NCBI RefSeq assembly: GCF_003399635.1
Contig: NZ_NBXB01000028.1
Location: 1-64,000 of the forward strand
Length of the DNA: 64,000 nt
Origin: Subtercola boreus
Lineage (GTDB): Bacteria > Actinomycetota > Actinomycetes > Actinomycetales > Microbacteriaceae
Reading direction: 5' to 3'
The notes beneath the pieces are model-generated. The model had not been told where the DNA came from, did no database searches, and saw only the letters and a program-made list of their open reading frames with translations. This document shows positions 28,096-36,251 of this stretch, piece by piece. Within the stretch, counting starts at the first letter, position 1, and every line of letters starts with the position of its first letter. The position numbers and the translations under genes were made by a program.

Positions 28096-29631
28096 ATGAA
28101 AATCCGAACCTCCGCCTGTGCCGCCCTGACTGCGCTCCTGCTCGCAGCCGGTCTTCTCTCGGCAGCCCCGACGGCCGCAGCGCAGTCGGGCCAGGATGCG
28201 GGCCCGACGCTCGAGCAGCAGAATGCTGCGCACGACCATGTGATGGGCGCGACGCTCGTCGCGGAGGAGCCGGGCAGCCCGTCGCTCGGGCCGCAGGTCG
28301 CGACGGAGGCACGGACGGCGGCGTCGGCAACGGGCACGCACGTGCTCGGAATGGATGTGAGCGGCTGGCAGGAGAGCGTCGACTGGGGCACCGCGTGGTC
28401 GAACGGCGCACGATTCGTCTACATCAAGACCACGGAGAGCGACGACTACGCATCGAGTCACTTCGCGGGCCAGTGGTCGGGAGCGACCGACGTCGGCATG
28501 GTGCGCGGTGCCTATCACTTCGCGAACCCCTTCGAGTCGACCGGTGCCGTACAGGCCAACTGGTTCGTCGACCACGGCGGCCGGTGGAGCCCAGACGGGC
28601 GCACGCTGCCGCCGCTGCTCGACATCGAGTACGACCCCTATACCGGGACCGACCACACGAACAGCTGCTACGGGCTGAGCCCGGCTGTCATGGTGGCGTG
28701 GATCCGGGAGTTCTCGAACACGGTGCTCGCGCGCACGGGCGTGCGGCCCGCGATCTACACCACGACGAACTGGTGGAAGCTCTGCACCGGCAACTCGTCA
28801 TCGTTCGGTGCGAATCCGCTGTTCATCGCGCGCTGGCCCGAGAACATCTCTGACGGTGCCGGCACCCTGCCCGCCGGCTGGTCGGACTACTCGATCTGGC
28901 AGTACGCCAGCACCGGCACCTTCCCCGGCGACCAGGACCTGTTCAACGGCGACTACTCCCAGCTGCACCTGTTCGTCTCGAACGGCCAGACCCCCACCGG
29001 CGGGCCGTCCCTCGACGCCAACTACATCTCCGCGCTCTACCAGGACTACCTCGATCGGTTCCCGAGCGCGGCGAACATCAATTTCTGGGAGGGTTTCCTC
29101 GCCACGGGCTCCCCCCGGTCCACTATCGCCGCCAGCTTCGTCGACAGCGACGAGTACCGCCTGAAGCGGATCGACGCCGCCTATCATGACATCCTCGGCC
29201 GCACGGCAGAAGTGAGCGGCCGACAGAACTGGCTGCGGGCGATGCAGGCCGGGGTCATCACGACCGATGACATCGAGACGTCGTTCTATGCCTCAGACGA
29301 GTACTACCAGCGGCACGGCGGCACCGACACGAGTTTCGCCAAGGCGCTGTACAACACCCTGCTCGAGCGCGATGGCGGGGCATCGGAGTACGCCTTCTGG
29401 GCAGGCCTCACTCGCCAGCAGGGCCGGGCGTGGGTCACGGCGCAGTTCTGGGACTCGACCGAGACCATCAGCAAGCGGGTGGCAGCGATGTACAACCGTT
29501 ACCTGGGTCGCCAGCCCGATCCGAGCGGCCTCAGCACCTGGGTCGCACTCGACCTGCAGCTCGGCGACTCCGGAGTGCGCGCAGGGCTGACGAGCAGCGG
29601 CGAGTACTTCGCCAGGTCGCAGGCGCGCTGA
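28096..29631 (+). CDS. Secreted GH25 muramidase with DUF4214 repeats
   Basis: This 511-residue secreted enzyme has a signal peptide (residues 1 to about 29, cleaved near AAAQ). The GH25 lysozyme domain (about 82-285) has catalytic-site acids Asp87 (GMDVSGWQ) and Asp176/Glu178 (LLDIEYD). It should cut the MurNAc-GlcNAc bond of peptidoglycan. The C-terminal 200 residues hold about three DUF4214-like repeats (YQDYLDRFPS, YHDILGRTAE, YNTLLERDGG, YNRYLGRQPD), probable surface-binding modules. It lies between rpsO and pnp, which are usually closer together, so it looks inserted. Confidence 0.9.
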   Translation: MKIRTSACAALTALLLAAGLLSAAPTAAAQSGQDAGPTLEQQNAAHDHVMGATLVAEEPGSPSLGPQVATEARTAASATGTHVLGMDVSGWQESVDWGTAWSNGARFVYIKTTESDDYASSHFAGQWSGATDVGMVRGAYHFANPFESTGAVQANWFVDHGGRWSPDGRTLPPLLDIEYDPYTGTDHTNSCYGLSPAVMVAWIREFSNTVLARTGVRPAIYTTTNWWKLCTGNSSSFGANPLFIARWPENISDGAGTLPAGWSDYSIWQYASTGTFPGDQDLFNGDYSQLHLFVSNGQTPTGGPSLDANYISALYQDYLDRFPSAANINFWEGFLATGSPRSTIAASFVDSDEYRLKRIDAAYHDILGRTAEVSGRQNWLRAMQAGVITTDDIETSFYASDEYYQRHGGTDTSFAKALYNTLLERDGGASEYAFWAGLTRQQGRAWVTAQFWDSTETISKRVAAMYNRYLGRQPDPSGLSTWVALDLQLGDSGVRAGLTSSGEYFARSQAR

Positions 29632-29683
29632 CGCGCGCGGGCTTGCGGGGTCGGGCGCGCTGCCTTGCGGCGCCGGGCGCGCC

Positions 29684-29761
29684 GGCTGGCTGAGCCGGGC
29701 CGGCTGGCTGAGCCGGGCCGGCTGGCTGGCTGGCCGAGCCGGCTGGCTGGCTGGCCGGGTC
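29684..29761 (+). repeat. Tandem array, 18/18/21/21-bp units
   Basis: Four units follow the muramidase stop at a distance of 52 bp: two identical 18-mers GGCTGGCTGAGCCGGGCC and two 21-mers with an added GGCT. Each 18-mer can fold as CCGGCT-loop-AGCCGG with the preceding CC. The core GGCTGGCTGAGC also occurs in the array at the prsW stop and, as GGCTGGCTCTGAGC, in the array at the corA stop. Confidence 0.8.
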
Positions 29762-30011
29762 GGGCCGGCCGGCAGAGGAGAGCACTCACAGAACGGGCGG
29801 CTCTCGCCACATCCGTCGCCCTCTGCTCCGGGGATCACGCTGAGGCCGCCGATTCGACGTTTCGCAGGGCCCGGCCTGACTCGGCCGTGGGCCTGCCTCG
29901 CCACCGCCGGGCCGCGGTCCGGCCGCGCCGTCGCGGCGCCGCGCGACCTGCGGGCCGCGCGGCGCCCGGAGCAATTGCTCCGGCCGGACGAGCCCGCCTC
30001 CCCCGTGCACA

Positions 30012-30072
30012 ATTCAGGACACATGCGGCGTCAGGCACCAGTGGTCCATGGCCCCGCAAATAGCCTGAATTG
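30012..30072 (+). repeat. Palindromic element family B, copy 1 (61 bp)
   Basis: A 61-bp element starts with ATTCAGG, with a CACATGCG block just inside, and ends with CCTGAATTG; the arms CAATTCAGG (30010-30018) and CCTGAATTG (30064-30072) are complementary. The inverted second copy at 61650-61710 has the same length, the same first block and the same end, while the centre differs. Confidence 0.7.
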
Positions 30073-30116
30073 ATGCTCGTCTCCTGAACCGAGGACGGGA
30101 CGCCGCGCAGGCAGAT

Positions 30117-30806
30117 CTAGCCTTCGGGGGCCTCGGAGACATCGATGCTCTCGTCCGACTCGGGCACGGTACTGAGGGCAGGGCCGAGCCGCACGTCGAG
30201 CCGGTAGTTCTTTCTGCGGGGCTCGAGAGGCATGTCGCGGGTGCTGAACGGTGAGACGCGGAGGGCGACGGGAACCTCGCGGATCGTGAGCGCCACGGTT
30301 CGGTACACCCCGCGGGCCGCCAGGGGTCGGAGAGCAGCGTCGATCTTCTGGTCGATCTCCTTCGGCAGGTAGCCGACCCGGTACACCTTGCCGCCGGCGA
30401 GGGCGTCGACGGACACCCGGATGTCGCGCCCGAGCCAGGCCGTCGCGCCCGGAACCAGAACCGCGGTGACCTCGGTGCCGGCACGGGCGACGGTCGCCTC
30501 GACGCTGGCCTTGTGACGGTGACCGTCGACCACGGGGAACGTCTGCGTTGCTGGCAGAGGAACCAGCCTCAGCTGGTCGGTGAGCACGAACGATCCTTCG
30601 CCGTCGCGACGGAGCGACCGCACGAACACCGGGAGCACCAACAGCACAGCTGCGGCCACCGCAGCGAGAAGGAGGACGGTCAAGGCGAGGGGGCTGACGA
30701 CGGGGAGATCGAGCCGCTGGAAAAGCGCCGCCACGAGCGAGAGCGTGAGAACGAGAGCCGCGAGGAAGGGATCCCAACGCCAGAGGGGAAGTCGTCTACG
30801 TTTCAT
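30117..30806 (-). CDS. Hypothetical membrane protein (DUF-type, 229 aa)
   Basis: This protein has two N-terminal transmembrane helices (about residues 10-28 and 35-58) and a cytoplasmic or surface domain of beta-strands without a family I recognise (DGHRHKASVEATVARAG, VTAVLVPGATAWLGRDIRVSV). The amphitropic alkaline-shock (Asp23-like) proteins of actinobacteria have a comparable size and position of helices, but I cannot confirm that. ATG 30806 (MKRRRLPLWRWDP) fits a positive-inside start; no ribosome-binding site is apparent. It lies downstream of the rpsO terminator on the same strand. Confidence 0.6.
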   Translation of the reverse strand: MKRRRLPLWRWDPFLAALVLTLSLVAALFQRLDLPVVSPLALTVLLLAAVAAAVLLVLPVFVRSLRRDGEGSFVLTDQLRLVPLPATQTFPVVDGHRHKASVEATVARAGTEVTAVLVPGATAWLGRDIRVSVDALAGGKVYRVGYLPKEIDQKIDAALRPLAARGVYRTVALTIREVPVALRVSPFSTRDMPLEPRRKNYRLDVRLGPALSTVPESDESIDVSEAPEG

Positions 30807-30817
30807 AGGAGGTATGG

Positions 30818-30853
30818 AAATGGGCCGCTCCTCCCGCAGGAAGAACGGCCCAT
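30818..30853 (-). terminator. rpsO terminator
   Basis: The arms ATGGGCCG and CGGCCCAT (30820-30827 and 30846-30853), with inner TCCT/AGGA pairing, form a strong hairpin that ends in TTT on the minus strand, 32 bases after the rpsO stop. Confidence 0.75.
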
Positions 30854-30884
30854 CCGCCAAGAACCGGTCTGAATCAGACGCAAT

Positions 30885-31154
30885 CTATCGGCGAAGGCCC
30901 AGACGCGCGATCAGCGAGCGGTAACGCTCGATGTCGACGCTCTGCAGGTAGCCGAGGAGTCGGCGACGCTGACCGACCAGCAGCAACAGGCCACGACGTG
31001 AGTGGTGGTCGTGCTTATGAAACTTGAGGTGCTCCGTGAGATCGAGGATGCGAGTGGTCAGCATAGCGACCTGCACCTCGGGAGAACCGGTGTCACCTGG
31101 GTGGGTGGCGTACTCGTCGATGATGGCTTTCTTGGCATCTGGCGTAAGTGGCAT
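30885..31154 (-). CDS. rpsO: 30S ribosomal protein S15
   Basis: S15 has the standard 89 residues and binds 16S rRNA in the platform of the small subunit. Family motifs are [37 protein letters not shown] and [16 protein letters not shown] 31154 gives exactly the family length and follows an AAAGGGG site. The mRNA leader of about 80 bases contains a small GCCGT/ACGGC stem; S15 often represses its own translation, but a binding fold cannot be proved here. Confidence 0.97.
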   Translation of the reverse strand: MPLTPDAKKAIIDEYATHPGDTGSPEVQVAMLTTRILDLTEHLKFHKHDHHSRRGLLLLVGQRRRLLGYLQSVDIERYRSLIARLGLRR

Positions 31155-31241
31155 AGATGACCCCTTTTCTCTCATTGCGCGGCGCCCATCACAGAAGGTG
31201 TGGGCTCTCTTGATCCGCGGCCGTTCGACGGCAACCTTGCG

Positions 31242-31247
31242 AGTTTA
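31242..31247 (-). promoter_or_regulatory. -10 box for rpsO
   Basis: TAAACT on the minus strand about 88 bases upstream of the rpsO ATG; the leader between them includes a GCCGT-CGA-ACGGC stem. Confidence 0.5.
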
Positions 31248-31259
31248 GCACCGATACGC

Positions 31260-31276
31260 CCGGGCAGCGAGCCCGG
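31260..31276 (-). terminator. Hairpin after the broken ferredoxin gene
   Basis: A perfect 6-bp stem (CCGGGC-TCGCT-GCCCGG) five bases beyond the ancestral ferredoxin TAG. No T-run follows. Its position supports the view that the gene once ended at 31282. Confidence 0.45.
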
Positions 31277-31281
31277 TTCTC

Positions 31282-31592
31282 CTACCCGAGCCTGAGGGCC
31301 TGGCGCGGGAAGAGGGCGACGCATCCCGGGCTGCGGCGAGGGATGCGCGCGGCGCGGGTACGTCCGACCGCTCTGAGGCCACCGGCGTCCGCGCCACAGG
31401 ATAGCCCCACTCGTCAGGCGCCAGCGACTCCGGCAGCAGCTCCGCGCAGAGACCTCGCCCGTCGCAGAGCGTCCAGTCGATGTGCAGCGACGCGGCTGCT
31501 GCAGAGCCACGCGTTCCGCCGGCCTGCGCGGCACCGAGATTACGCGATGCTATGCCGCACCTCGCACTCCCCCGCGAGATGAGAACGCACAT
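31282..31592 (-). pseudogene. Frameshifted ferredoxin-like gene
   Basis: The frame reads HIDWTLCDGRGLCAELLPES then DEWGYPVA, typical of small actinobacterial iron-sulfur ferredoxins. After AARDA at about 31321 the reading shifts; inserting one base restores VALFPRQALRLG and a TAG at 31282, the usual ending of the family, directly before a hairpin. As it stands the frame continues as Arg/Ser-rich nonsense to 31245. From family memory the ending usually contains a cysteine where Phe stands here, consistent with decay. The start is uncertain: ATG 31592 is the nearest in-frame start. A sequencing error is the alternative. Confidence 0.6.
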
Positions 31593-31731
31593 CGCGCTCA
31601 GACGACCCCCGAGCATGGCGGCTCCTGTTCCTCCGGCAGAGCGTTCCCGCGGCACCGAGCGCCTGCGGGGCGTCATCACCGGTTGTGGCGACAAACATTG
31701 CCGCCGCGGCAGCGTGTGGTGCTGGAGGATC

Positions 31732-32121
31732 CTATGAACCGGCGATGAGGGTTCCGAGCCAGAATCCGGCAGCGGCCAGCAGAACGGAGACCACGAGCAT
31801 CCCGACTCCGTTGGAGAGGGCTGCCCCGTACCGACCGGCCTGCAGAAGCCGGACTGTCTCGAAACTCGCTGTGCTGAACGTCGTGTAACCGCCGAGCAGC
31901 CCCGTTCCGAGCATCAGACGCCAGTCGTTCGACAGAACCTGGCCGAGTGCCAACGACGTCACGAAGCCGAGCAGCAGCGCTCCACTGAGGTTGATGAAGG
32001 TCGTACCGTAGGGGTATCGCGAGCCGAGGCGCGCACGGATCACCCCATCGGCGACGAAGCGACCGATCGCCCCGAGGCCACCGAAGACAGCCACCAGGAG
32101 CGTGAGGAGAAGAGCCGCCAT
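31732..32121 (-). CDS. crcB: CrcB/Fluc fluoride channel subunit, downstream
   Basis: This 129-residue membrane protein has four helices of the Fluc family: GGLGAIGRFVADGVI, the INLSGALLLGF segment with its pore Asn, and GLLGGYTTFSTASFE with the phenylalanine-box residues. Fluc proteins expel fluoride as dual-topology or paired dimers. Its ATG overlaps the stop of the second crcB by one base, so the two are expressed as a pair and probably form a heterodimer. Confidence 0.9.
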   Translation of the reverse strand: MAALLLTLLVAVFGGLGAIGRFVADGVIRARLGSRYPYGTTFINLSGALLLGFVTSLALGQVLSNDWRLMLGTGLLGGYTTFSTASFETVRLLQAGRYGAALSNGVGMLVVSVLLAAAGFWLGTLIAGS

Positions 32122-32675
32122 CAGCGGTCTTCCCGTGCACTGCCGGACCCTGTGACGCGGCGATCCGCCCGCCGGTTCGCCCGGACGCCGACAGCGATTC
32201 CGAGGATGCTCGCCACCGCGCCGGCCACGAGGGTGCCGACGGCGTACAGCAGGGCGAGGCCGACGCTGCCTTCGTGGAGGAGCGTGAGGGTGTCGACGGA
32301 GAGTGCGCTGTAGGTGGTGAAGCCACCGAGAGCACCGGTTCCGAGCAACAGGCGGAGCACCCGGCGGCGGCCCCGGTCCTCGCCCCGGCGAACAAGATTC
32401 TCGAGCAGCAGTCCGAGCAGGAAGGCGCCGACCGCGTTGATCATCACCGTGATGACCGGCACACCGCCCACCGGTTCGACCATCTGTTGCAGCGTGTAGC
32501 GCGCGAGTGTTCCGGCGGCACCGCCCACACCGACGATCAGAAGGAAGATCGGGCGGAGGTGAACCGGACGCGAGCTCGCCACAGCTTCGAGCGACCCGGT
32601 CTCGATGTCGTCGACCTCGACATCGCTGTCGTAGGGGAGCTCGTAATCGCCGGGCGCCGGGTCGCTGTCACTCAT
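32121..32675 (-). CDS. crcB: CrcB/Fluc fluoride channel subunit, upstream
   Basis: This 184-residue Fluc subunit has GGAAGTLARYTLQQM, INAVGAFLLGLLLE and GALGGFTTYSALSVD, the same landmarks as the paired subunit. It carries an acidic N-terminal extension of about 40 residues before the first helix and an Arg-rich C-terminal tail, both cytoplasmic if standard topology holds. The start is set at ATG 32675; a GTG two codons upstream is possible. No fluoride riboswitch is seen, as only 40 bp separate it from the divergent gene. Confidence 0.88.
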   Translation of the reverse strand: MSDSDPAPGDYELPYDSDVEVDDIETGSLEAVASSRPVHLRPIFLLIVGVGGAAGTLARYTLQQMVEPVGGVPVITVMINAVGAFLLGLLLENLVRRGEDRGRRRVLRLLLGTGALGGFTTYSALSVDTLTLLHEGSVGLALLYAVGTLVAGAVASILGIAVGVRANRRADRRVTGSGSAREDR

Positions 32676-32703
32676 CGTCACCAGCCTACGATCTCCGACG
32701 CCC

Positions 32704-32709
32704 TAAACT
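32704..32709 (+). promoter_or_regulatory. -10 box for the small acidic protein gene
   Basis: TAAACT, exactly six bases before ATG 32716. Confidence 0.55.
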
Positions 32710-32715
32710 CGGGCC

Positions 32716-32958
32716 ATGAGCAACTACGAATTCGGCGGACGCAGCGATATCGAGAAGTCCCTCGACATGCTGATCAACCTCGACAACGCGCAGTCGAACG
32801 CCCTGGCCGTTCTCGAGATCGACTCGGAGATCGAGCGTCTGCAGCGCGAGCTCGACAAGTACGACGTCGACCCGAACCACGTTCCCGACGCCGACTTCAT
32901 CGAGATCCTCAGCGGCTACGTCGAGCGCGCCGACGACTGGAACGCGTCGAAGCAGTAG
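32716..32958 (+). CDS. Small acidic protein, function unknown (80 aa)
   Basis: This 80-residue protein is strongly acidic and helical, with a likely short coiled coil in EIDSEIERLQRELDKYD. It has no membrane helix or cysteine. Codon use is ordinary for the window and a -10 box lies six bases before the ATG, so it is a real gene. I do not know a family function. Confidence 0.75.
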   Translation: MSNYEFGGRSDIEKSLDMLINLDNAQSNALAVLEIDSEIERLQRELDKYDVDPNHVPDADFIEILSGYVERADDWNASKQ

Positions 32959-32994
32959 CCCGGCATCCGGTCCGCCGCCCGTCAGCGCCGCCCT

Positions 32995-33444
32995 TCAGCG
33001 CTGGATGACCAGCAGCGTCGACGTCGCCGTCGCGAGCAGGCGCCCCTGGGCATCCGTCAGCGTCGCCTCGGTGAATGCGGCCCGGCCACCCATCTTGATC
33101 ACCCGGCCTGTTGCGCGCACCTCACCCGTGTCGACCGTCATGCCGCGGAGGTACGACACCTTCAATTCGAGCGTGGTGTACGCCTGGTCGGCTCTCAGCA
33201 GGGAGTGCACGGCGCAGCCGCACGCCGAGTCGAGCAGCGCGGCCGCGTATCCGCCGTGCACGGAACCGATCGGATTGTAGACATCGGCGGTCGGGGTGCC
33301 CGTGAAGACGGCCGTGCCCTCGCCGACCTCGACCAGGTCGAAGTTCATCGTGCGGCCGATGTTGGGCTGCGTACCGGCGTCGATGAGGGCCTTCAGCTGC
33401 TCGATCCCGGTCAGGCCGGGTGCCACGTCATCAGCGAGCGTCAC
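32995..33444 (-). CDS. PaaI family hot-dog thioesterase
   Basis: This 149-residue hot-dog fold protein has the PaaI-type motif NPIGSVHGGYAAALLDSACG, with the HGG turn, followed by the beta-strand ELKVSYLRGMTVDTG. It probably hydrolyses an acyl-CoA; the chain specificity is unknown. The start is GTG (33444). It converges on the small acidic protein gene with a 36-bp gap and is divergent from the oxygenase operon. Confidence 0.85.
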   Translation of the reverse strand: MTLADDVAPGLTGIEQLKALIDAGTQPNIGRTMNFDLVEVGEGTAVFTGTPTADVYNPIGSVHGGYAAALLDSACGCAVHSLLRADQAYTTLELKVSYLRGMTVDTGEVRATGRVIKMGGRAAFTEATLTDAQGRLLATATSTLLVIQR

Positions 33445-33502
33445 GATTGCTCTCGAAGCGTCATATTTGTCTCCGCGGGGATGGGGGTCGGTCCCCCGAC
33501 GT

Positions 33503-33508
33503 TATCGT
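33503..33508 (+). promoter_or_regulatory. -10 box for the oxygenase operon
   Basis: TATCGT, exactly six bases before ATG 33515. Confidence 0.5.
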
Positions 33509-33514
33509 TGATTC

Positions 33515-34552
33515 ATGGCAATCACCACGTCCCTCGCGGCTGGCAGCGACCTCCGCCTGCCCGTTCTGGATCTCTCCCGGCTCGACCGGGGCGACGCCGA
33601 AGCCGAGGCATTCCGCTCCGAACTCCGTCAGGCGACCCACGAATTCGGCTTCTTCTACCTCACTGGCCACGGGGTGCCGCAGCCCCTCATCGACAGGGTG
33701 ATCGGCGCCGCCCGGGCGTTCTTCGCGCTTCCCGAGGCTGACAAGCTGGCGATCGAGAACCTGCAGAGCGCGCAGTTCCGCGGCTACACCCGCGTCGGCG
33801 GCGAACTGACACAGGGAAAGGTGGATTGGCGCGAGCAGATCGACATCGGCGCAGAACGCGAGCCCGTGGACCGCGGCGACGGTGTCGCCGACTACTGGCG
33901 CCTGGAGGGCCCGAACCAGTGGCCGGCCGCCCTGCCCGAGCTCCGCGAGGTGATGAGCGAGTGGCGCGAGGCCCTCTCCGAGGTGGCCCTCACCCTGATG
34001 CGCGCGTGGGCGGTCTCGCTCGGATCCCCCGCCGATGTCTTCGACGAGGCCTTCGCCGAGAAGCCCTTCCCCCTGATCAAGATCGTGCGCTACCCCGGCA
34101 AGAGCGACCCCGAACCCAAGCAGGGAGTGGGGGCGCACAAGGATTCCGGCGTGCTCACCCTGCTCTTCGTCGAAGACGGCAAGGGGGGCCTTCAGGTGGA
34201 GAAGGACGGCGAATGGATCGACGCTCCCCCGCTGCCCGGAACGTTCGTCGTCAACATCGGCGAGTTGCTCGAAGTCGCGACCGACGGCTACCTGAAGGCC
34301 ACCGTGCACCGGGTCATCTCACCCCGCATCGGCGACGACCGCATCTCGATCCCGTTCTTCTACAGCCCCGCGCTGGATGCGAAGGTGCCTGCTCTCACGC
34401 TCCCGCCCGAACTGGCGCGGGATGCCGCGGGGGTGACGCTCGACCCCCAGAACCCGATCTACAACACCTACGGCGAGAACGCCCTGAAGTCGAGGCTCCG
34501 CGCGCATCCGGATGTCGCGGCGATCCACCACCCCGACCTGGGGAAGTCATGA
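33515..34552 (+). CDS. Fe(II)/2-oxoglutarate-dependent oxygenase (isopenicillin N synthase-like)
   Basis: This 345-residue enzyme has an N-terminal DIOX_N domain (LRQATHEFGFFYLTGHGVP) and the double-stranded beta-helix core. The iron ligands are His and Asp of VGAHKDSG and the distal His of KATVHRVISP; R.S of DDRISIPFF would bind 2-oxoglutarate. The substrate is not evident. It heads a tightly coupled operon: the GNAT-like gene overlaps its stop (ATGA), and an MFS transporter overlaps that. Confidence 0.9.
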   Translation: MAITTSLAAGSDLRLPVLDLSRLDRGDAEAEAFRSELRQATHEFGFFYLTGHGVPQPLIDRVIGAARAFFALPEADKLAIENLQSAQFRGYTRVGGELTQGKVDWREQIDIGAEREPVDRGDGVADYWRLEGPNQWPAALPELREVMSEWREALSEVALTLMRAWAVSLGSPADVFDEAFAEKPFPLIKIVRYPGKSDPEPKQGVGAHKDSGVLTLLFVEDGKGGLQVEKDGEWIDAPPLPGTFVVNIGELLEVATDGYLKATVHRVISPRIGDDRISIPFFYSPALDAKVPALTLPPELARDAAGVTLDPQNPIYNTYGENALKSRLRAHPDVAAIHHPDLGKS

Positions 34553-34890
34553 CCCAGCCCACGGGAGACACGCAGCCCACCGGAGAGACCGTGGACGTGC
34601 GTGACAACCCCGGCGCACAGCGCTACGAAGCGTGGTTCCGGGGACAGATCGCCGGCATCGCGTACTACCAGCTGCAGGCCGGGCAGCTGACGTTCACCCA
34701 TACCGAGGTGCAGCCCGGGTTCGAGGGGCACGGCATCGGCGGCGCCCTGGCGAACGGCGCGCTCACAGCGGCACGCGCATCCGGAGCGCCCGTCGTTCCG
34801 CTCTGCCCGTTCATCGCCGGCTACATCCGCACACACTCTGAGTTCCTGGATCTCGTCCCGGGCCCGGTGCAGAAGCGCCTCGACCTGTGA
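34549..34890 (+). CDS. GNAT-like N-acetyltransferase of the YidJ/Gcn5-like family
   Basis: This 113-residue protein has the compact Gcn5-like fold (FTHTEVQPGFEGHGIGGALANGALTAARA), with the short acetyl-CoA loop, and a PLCPFIAGYIRTH segment whose cysteine is typical of the family. Residues 2-13 are a duplicated hexapeptide TQPTGD/E encoded by an 18-bp tandem duplication. The ATG overlaps the oxygenase stop, and its own stop overlaps the MFS start. Substrate is unknown. Confidence 0.85.
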   Translation: MTQPTGDTQPTGETVDVRDNPGAQRYEAWFRGQIAGIAYYQLQAGQLTFTHTEVQPGFEGHGIGGALANGALTAARASGAPVVPLCPFIAGYIRTHSEFLDLVPGPVQKRLDL

Positions 34891-36251
34891 GCGAGGCCCC
34901 GGGGAAACCCGCAGCCTCGCCCTCACCGGTAGCCTCGCCGACGCCCTCGCCACCCACCCGCAGCCGGTTCGTCGACCTCACCCCTCTGAAGCGGAGCCCC
35001 GCCTTCGCTCGTCTCTGGGGAGGCGCCGCCATCTCGGGGATCGGCGGCCAGATGACCATCGTCGCGGTGGGCCTGCACATCTACGACCTCACCCATTCGA
35101 CGTTCGCCGTGTCGCTGGTGGGCATTATCGCGCTGCTGCCGATGATCGTCTTCGGGCTCTACGGCGGCATCCTCGCCGATTCGTTCGACCGTCGACTGGT
35201 CGCGCTGGTCGCGGGTGTCGTCGCCTGGGCTTCGACCGCCGTGCTGGCGTCCCTCGCGTGGTTGCGGGTCGATGTGGTCTGGCCGTTCTACCTGCTCGCG
35301 ACGGTCATCGCGGTCGCCGCCGTCGTGATCGGCTCCACCCGCCAGTCGATCGTGCCACGCCTCCTGCCGAAGGAACTGCTGCCGGCTGCATCGGCGCTGA
35401 ACGGCATCAGCGTCGGCGCCCAGATCACCATCGGCCCCGCCCTGGCCGGCGTGCTGGTGGCGACGGTCGGATTCCAGTGGACCTACACCGTCGATGTCGT
35501 GCTGTTCGTGGCCGCCTTCTCGGGCATCGTCTCGCTGCCGAAGATCGTGCCGGAGGGCGCCCTGAAGCGGCCCGGGTTCGCGTCGCTCGTCGACGGCATG
35601 CGCTTCCTGAAGAGCGCGCCGAACGTACGCATGACGTTCATCCTCGACATCATCGCCATGACCTTCGGCCAGCCCCGCGTGCTGTTCCCGGCGGTGGGCG
35701 CCGTGCTGCTCGGCGGCGGGGCGATCACCGTGGGTATTCTCACCGCCGCCGCGGCGATCGGGGCGCTCTTCAGCAGCATCCTCTCCGGTCGCCTCGGGCA
35801 CGTTCGCTGGCAGGGCCGCGCGGTCGGCAGCGCCATCACGGTGTACGGACTGTTCATCGCCGGGTTCGGGCTGGTGCTGCTGGTGTCGTCGGGCTCGGGC
35901 CTGCACGGCATCACCGAGTCGATCACCGATTCGAACATCCCGGCGCTCATCATCGCCGCCGTGATGCTCGCCGGATCGGGAGCGGCCGACAACGTGAGCT
36001 CGATCTTCCGCAACACGATCCTCCAGGCGGCCGTGCCCGACGGGATGCGCGGGCGCATCCAGGGCGTCTTCATGGTGGTCGTGACCGGCGGACCACGCCT
36101 CGGCGACGCCTACATCGGCATCCTGTCGGCGTTCGCCTTCCTCTGGGTCCCCCCGCTGATGGGCGGCGTGTTCATCGTCGTGCTGGTGCTGGCGATCGTG
36201 CGGGGCAACAAGCGGTTCCGCCACTACGACGCGCTGGCGCCGACCCCCTGA
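34887..36251 (+). CDS. MFS transporter (enterobactin exporter-like)
   Basis: This 454-residue, 12-helix major facilitator protein has the cytoplasmic loop between helices 2 and 3 as YGGILADSFDRR and resembles the EntS/MFS_3 exporter group. A Pro/Ser-rich N-terminal tail of 30 residues precedes the first helix. It starts at a GTG overlapping the GNAT gene's stop. As the last gene of the oxygenase operon it may export the operon's product. The stop codon lies within a 16-bp unit repeated about three times. Confidence 0.87.
   Translation: MSEAPGKPAASPSPVASPTPSPPTRSRFVDLTPLKRSPAFARLWGGAAISGIGGQMTIVAVGLHIYDLTHSTFAVSLVGIIALLPMIVFGLYGGILADSFDRRLVALVAGVVAWASTAVLASLAWLRVDVVWPFYLLATVIAVAAVVIGSTRQSIVPRLLPKELLPAASALNGISVGAQITIGPALAGVLVATVGFQWTYTVDVVLFVAAFSGIVSLPKIVPEGALKRPGFASLVDGMRFLKSAPNVRMTFILDIIAMTFGQPRVLFPAVGAVLLGGGAITVGILTAAAAIGALFSSILSGRLGHVRWQGRAVGSAITVYGLFIAGFGLVLLVSSGSGLHGITESITDSNIPALIIAAVMLAGSGAADNVSSIFRNTILQAAVPDGMRGRIQGVFMVVVTGGPRLGDAYIGILSAFAFLWVPPLMGGVFIVVLVLAIVRGNKRFRHYDALAPTP

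Larger units (their letters stand above)
29632..30116. other. 485-bp convergent gap with repeats
   Basis: Between the muramidase and the convergent membrane protein there is no supportable gene. It contains a GGCTGGCTGAGC-type tandem array (29684-29761), a very GC-rich stretch with several self-complementary GCCGCG/CGCGGC words (29890-29990), and one 61-bp palindromic family-B element (30012-30072). Confidence 0.7.

Noticed and set aside
30815-30925. 36-codon plus-strand frame with a perfect AGGAGG upstream (MEMGRSSRRKNGPSAK)
   Set aside because: The start region is the rpsO terminator hairpin and the rest is antisense to rpsO; the AGGAGG is probably accidental.
31155-31281. tRNA or other RNA gene in front of rpsO
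   Set aside because: The stems seen fit an mRNA leader and a terminator; no acceptor stem or anticodon arm can be drawn.
32676-32715. Fluoride riboswitch upstream of the crcB pair
   Set aside because: Only 40 bp separate the crcB start from the divergent gene, too little for the known aptamer, and its conserved motif is not visible.
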